Shown in pieces: positions 61,017 through 64,000 of a DNA stretch of 64,000 nt. Every line of letters begins with the position of its first letter. Position 1 is the first letter of the stretch. The position numbers and the translations under genes are program-made. A model generated the notes under the pieces. The model saw only the letters and a program-made list of their open reading frames with translations. It did not search any database and was not told the origin of the DNA. The stretch is from Jacaranda mimosifolia (lineage: Eukaryota; Streptophyta; Magnoliopsida; Lamiales; Bignoniaceae), in assembly GCA_018894105.1 (NCBI GenBank), contig CM032126.1, positions 22,542,391 through 22,606,390 of the forward strand, read 5' to 3'.

Positions 61017-61248
61017 TAGGGGTGTAAACGAGCCGAGCCAAGCCCGAGCCTGCTAGGTTCGGGCTCAGCTCGTTTACTGATTCGTGAGCTCGAGCTCGGG
61101 CTCGGGCTCGGCCGAGCCTAGATAATCGAGCTCATTTGACTGGCGAGCTCGGGCTCGGCTCGGCTCGTTTAAGTTCGAGCCGAATTCGAGCTTTCATTGA
61201 GCCGAGCCCGAACCATTCGCGAATAGTCTCATCTCATTTACACCCCTA
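61017..61248. mobile_element. GC-rich hAT MITE, 232 bp, inside integrase
   Basis: Begins TAGGGGTGTAAACGAG and ends CTCATTTACACCCCTA, inverted with one change. Flanking 8-mers CTCGGCAC (61009-61016) and CCCGGCAC (61249-61256) differ at one base. The interior is made of GAGCTCGGGCTCGG-type palindromic words, strikingly GC-rich for this window. It splits the integrase codons between WTPLGT and PGTPQHNRA-like text. Confidence 0.85.
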
Positions 61249-61800
61249 CCCGGCACACCCCAGCACAATAGAGCAGTTGAGAGGAGAAACTATACCTTAT
61301 TGGACATGGTATGTTCCATGACGAGCTTTTTCGATGTGACTACATCTTTTTAGGGATATGCTTTGATATCGGAGATGAGGCTACTAAATATATTACCCTC
61401 AAAGTCGATGCTAAAAACACCGCATGAGATGTGGTATGGCAAAAAACCTTTTTACTCTTTTCTAAGAGTATGGGGGTCTCCTAATTATGTCACGCGATTA
61501 GTGGGAGACAAGTTGGATGCGAGATCTATCTTATGCAAGTTTGTGGGATACCCAAGAGAGTCTTTGAGTTATTATTTCTATAATCCCTCGGAACAAAAAA
61601 TGTTTGTTTCAAGGAACGCTCACCTTTTGGAAAAAGAATTTCTATTAGATAGAAAGGGCATTGTTGGTGAATTTGATGAAGTTCAAGATGATCAACAAAT
61701 CCCACAAGCAATAGAAACAAATGAACATCAAAAGCCTTGCATACAATCTCTGAGAGGTCAGACCGAATCAAGAAGCAACTCAAAAGGTTAAGATTCCTTC
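61249..61800 (+). pseudogene. Ty1/copia integrase C-terminal part
   Basis: AVERRNYTLLDMV supplies the catalytic glutamate. 61363-61791 then encodes KTPHEMWYGKKPFYSFLRVW, FVGYPRESLSYYFYNPSEQK and SRNAHLLEKEF, the conserved integrase C-terminal and linker region, ending in an acidic linker. Confidence 0.82.
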
Positions 61801-63394
61801 ATTAGAATAGTCAATCAGATGGTGATCCAAAGACCTACGAGGAAGCTATATTGGACAGAGATTCGAAAAATTAGCTTGAAGCCATGAAATCCAAAATGGA
61901 CTCTATGTACTCTAACAAAGTATAGACTCTAGTAGATCCACGAGAGGGTAAAGTACCCATTGGTTACAAGTAGATCTATAAGCAAAAGCTAGGAGTTGAT
62001 GGAGAGACATTTAAGGCGCAACTAGTGGCAAAGGATTACACTTAAAGATCCGGTATTAGTTTTGAGAAAACCGTTTCACTGGTTGCTATGCGTAAGCCCA
62101 TTTGGATTTTACTTGCCATAGCCATATATTATGAATATGAGATATGGCAAATGGATGTGAAAACCACCATCTTCAATGGAAATTTTGAAAAAGAAATCTA
62201 CATGGTGCAACCATAAGGTTTTGCATCCAAATGGAGTGAGCAAAAGGTTTGCAAACTCGAAGGTCCATTTATGGACTCAAATAGGCATCATGAAGTCAGA
62301 ACATACGATTTGATAAGACAGTCAAATTGATTGGTTTTGTCAAAAATGTGTATGAACCTTGTTGTGTATAAGAAGGCTAGTGGGAGTAGTGTATAGTTTA
62401 TTATGCTTTATTTCAATGACATTCTTCTCATTGGGAATGAGATAGAAATGTTAGAGTGTACTGCAAGTTAGTTATCGACATAATTCTCCATGAAGGATTT
62501 GAGATAAGCATCCTACGTATTAGGAATACGTATCTATAAAGATAGCTCAAGGAGGATGCTGGGGCTTTCCCAAACACCATACATCGATAAGATACTAAAG
62601 AGGTTTGGTATGGAAGAATCGAAGAAGGGATTCATCCCAATGGGACATGATCTTCGTCCCTCCAATTCTGTGACCCCTAGGCTAATGACGAGAAATGTAA
62701 AATATTCCACATACCTTATGCGTCTGCTATAGGGAGCATAATGTATGCTGTTTAAAGTATAAGGCTGAATGTAGCAAACACTCTAAATTTTACGAGCTAC
62801 TTTCAATCCAACCCTGGTAAATGTCATTGGGAAGCTGTTAATGCAATCTTTAAATATTTGAGAAAAACTAAGGATTTGTTTTTGGTATACGATAATGGAG
62901 AATTGAAACTCAAGGGGTTTTTGGATCTTAGTTTTCAATCCAATGTAGATGACCTAAAATCCATTTCTAAATTTATATTTTGCCTCAATGGCAGCGCAGT
63001 AGTTGGAAGAGTTCCAAACAAGACACCACGTTTGATTCTACCATAGAGACAGAATACATTGTGGCTTTGGAAGCTACAAAGGAAGGTGTTTGGATGAAAA
63101 ACTTCATCCAAGAGGTGGATGTAGTGACGAGCATTGCTGGGCCTGTAGTTATCTTTTGTGACAACAATGGAGTGGCTACGCAAGCTAAAGAGCTAAGATC
63201 TCATCAGCAATCTAAACACATTTTGATGTGATATCATTTGATCCGTGAGATCACTGATAGAGGTGACATATGAGTAAAAAGGGTAGCCTCAGAAGAGAAT
63301 ATAGTAGATCCACTAACAAAACCCCTAACACAAATGGTCTTTGAAGAACATCTTGAGAAAATGAGTCTTAAGACTCTGTGGAATTGGCTTTAGG
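61801..63394 (+). pseudogene. Ty1/copia reverse transcriptase and RNase H
   Basis: RT blocks: LEAMKSKMDSMYSNKV, FKAQLVAKDYT, ISFEKTVSLVAMRK, IWQMDVKTTIFNGNFEKEIY. The catalytic box reads YFNDILLIGN near 62405, with the first of the paired aspartates lost. Then ILKRFGMEESKKGFIPM. RNase H blocks at 62858-63240: FQSNVDDLKS, SWKSSKQDTTFDSTIETEYI, CDNNGVATQAKELRSHQQSK, and VDPLTKPL near 63310. Numerous stops; inactive. Confidence 0.82.
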
Positions 63395-63407
63395 ACAAGT
63401 GGGAGAT
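63395..63407 (+). other. Polypurine tract before the 3' LTR
   Basis: ACAAGTGGGAGAT immediately before the TGTTGG start of the LTR, as expected for plus-strand priming. Confidence 0.55.
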
Positions 63408-64000
63408 TGTTGGAATAGTTTCCCATAGCCAATTAGAATGGCATGTAAACTATTTCACTTGTGAGATAATCTTGATTGAATGATATTCATATTTAAATGG
63501 CCATCTTCATCTTACGCTTATTTTATTTCACTTGCATTTGATTGAAGCCCTTAGATCAAACAAGACTATGGGACTTAATCATACACTGGGTGGTGATCAT
63601 GAAATAAGTCTTATATGGTCATGATATTAAAATATTTCAAGTCGTAAAATCTTTTGAGACATGACAATTAAGATTCGGATAGGTTTGCACTAACGGTGGA
63701 TAAATCTAAAGGGTTGGATATTGCTCAATTTCATTAGCAATCATGTTAGACACAAGTGCATATTAGTAGGTTATTGTTAGAGAATAAGTTCACTATATGC
63801 CTGCCCAGAGAATTCACTAAATAGCCGAAATGGCAAATCAGTAGTGGCAAGTTCTCCAGTTTATGCTAGTGCATATACTCAATCCTTAGACTTGAGGATC
63901 CTTGGTAACCTTATGTTTAGATCCTCATGCTTTAGTCCTTGACCACTTTGTGGGTCATCAGGATTGAGATTGGATATAAGCTACTTAGACATAGAAGTTT
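63408..64000 (+). repeat. Copia LTR copy 3 (3' LTR), cut by the window end
   Basis: Begins TGTTGGAATAGTTTCCCATA and matches 54323 onward and 41063 onward along its visible 593 bp. It sits directly after RNase H and the purine tract, so it is the 3' LTR of the element whose 5' LTR starts at 54323. Confidence 0.8.

Overview
The window looks like a gene-poor, repeat-rich stretch of a flowering-plant (probably eudicot) nuclear genome. Reasons: strong AT bias, long (AT)n, (GT)n and (ATTT)n tracts, GT-AG introns, plant-type Ty1/copia and Ty3/gypsy LTR retrotransposons, CACTA transposons and several MITE families. I cannot name the species. No tRNA, rRNA, CRISPR array or prokaryote-like operon was seen.

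The only convincing intact host gene is a small two-exon gene at 2024-2570. It encodes a 145-residue single-pass membrane protein of unknown function with a lysine-rich stretch and a KRVHF motif of the protein phosphatase 1 docking (RVxF) type. A 721-bp inverted-repeat element (189-909) lies upstream of it.

5.7-21.05 kb is one decayed Ty3/gypsy element of the Tat type (dual RNase H) on the + strand, split by later insertions. Order: 5' LTR tail, primer site, protease end, a 2-kb CACTA element, RT first half, a 4.9-kb solo LTR (itself carrying a 1.5-kb MITE), RT second half and RNase H, a 664-bp hAT MITE, a second RNase H and integrase, a tandem-repeat 3' UTR, a possible antisense ORF remnant, and the 3' LTR tail. 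21-28.7 kb is AT-rich filler with a Tourist-like MITE (22359-22833) and unclassified repeat material.

28.7-40.9 kb holds the two halves of a Sirevirus-like copia element in opposite orientations. The 3' half (RT end, RNase H, env-like ORF remnant, LTR) is on + at 28733-32844; the 5' half (gag, integrase, RT start) is on - at 37840-40860. The halves break at nearly the same RT codon, which suggests a ~9.1-kb inversion. Inside the inverted block are a minus-strand gypsy gag remnant, a ~47-55 bp tandem array, a duplicated LTR-end/primer-site segment around an AT-rich element, and a hAT MITE with an 8-bp target duplication.

41.06-64.0 kb is a nest of one copia family. An LTR (41063 onward) was split by a 12,063-bp CACTA element (42138-54200) with 20-bp terminal repeats and a perfect ATG target duplication. 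That CACTA element carries three consecutive, correctly phased exons of a monodehydroascorbate reductase gene with their introns. A second copia copy of the same family starts at 54323, has gag-pol at 59169-63394 and its 3' LTR at 63408-64000 (cut by the window). Its 5' LTR region has a duplicated promoter block and a run of six adjacent hairpins sharing one design. A GC-rich hAT MITE interrupts its integrase.
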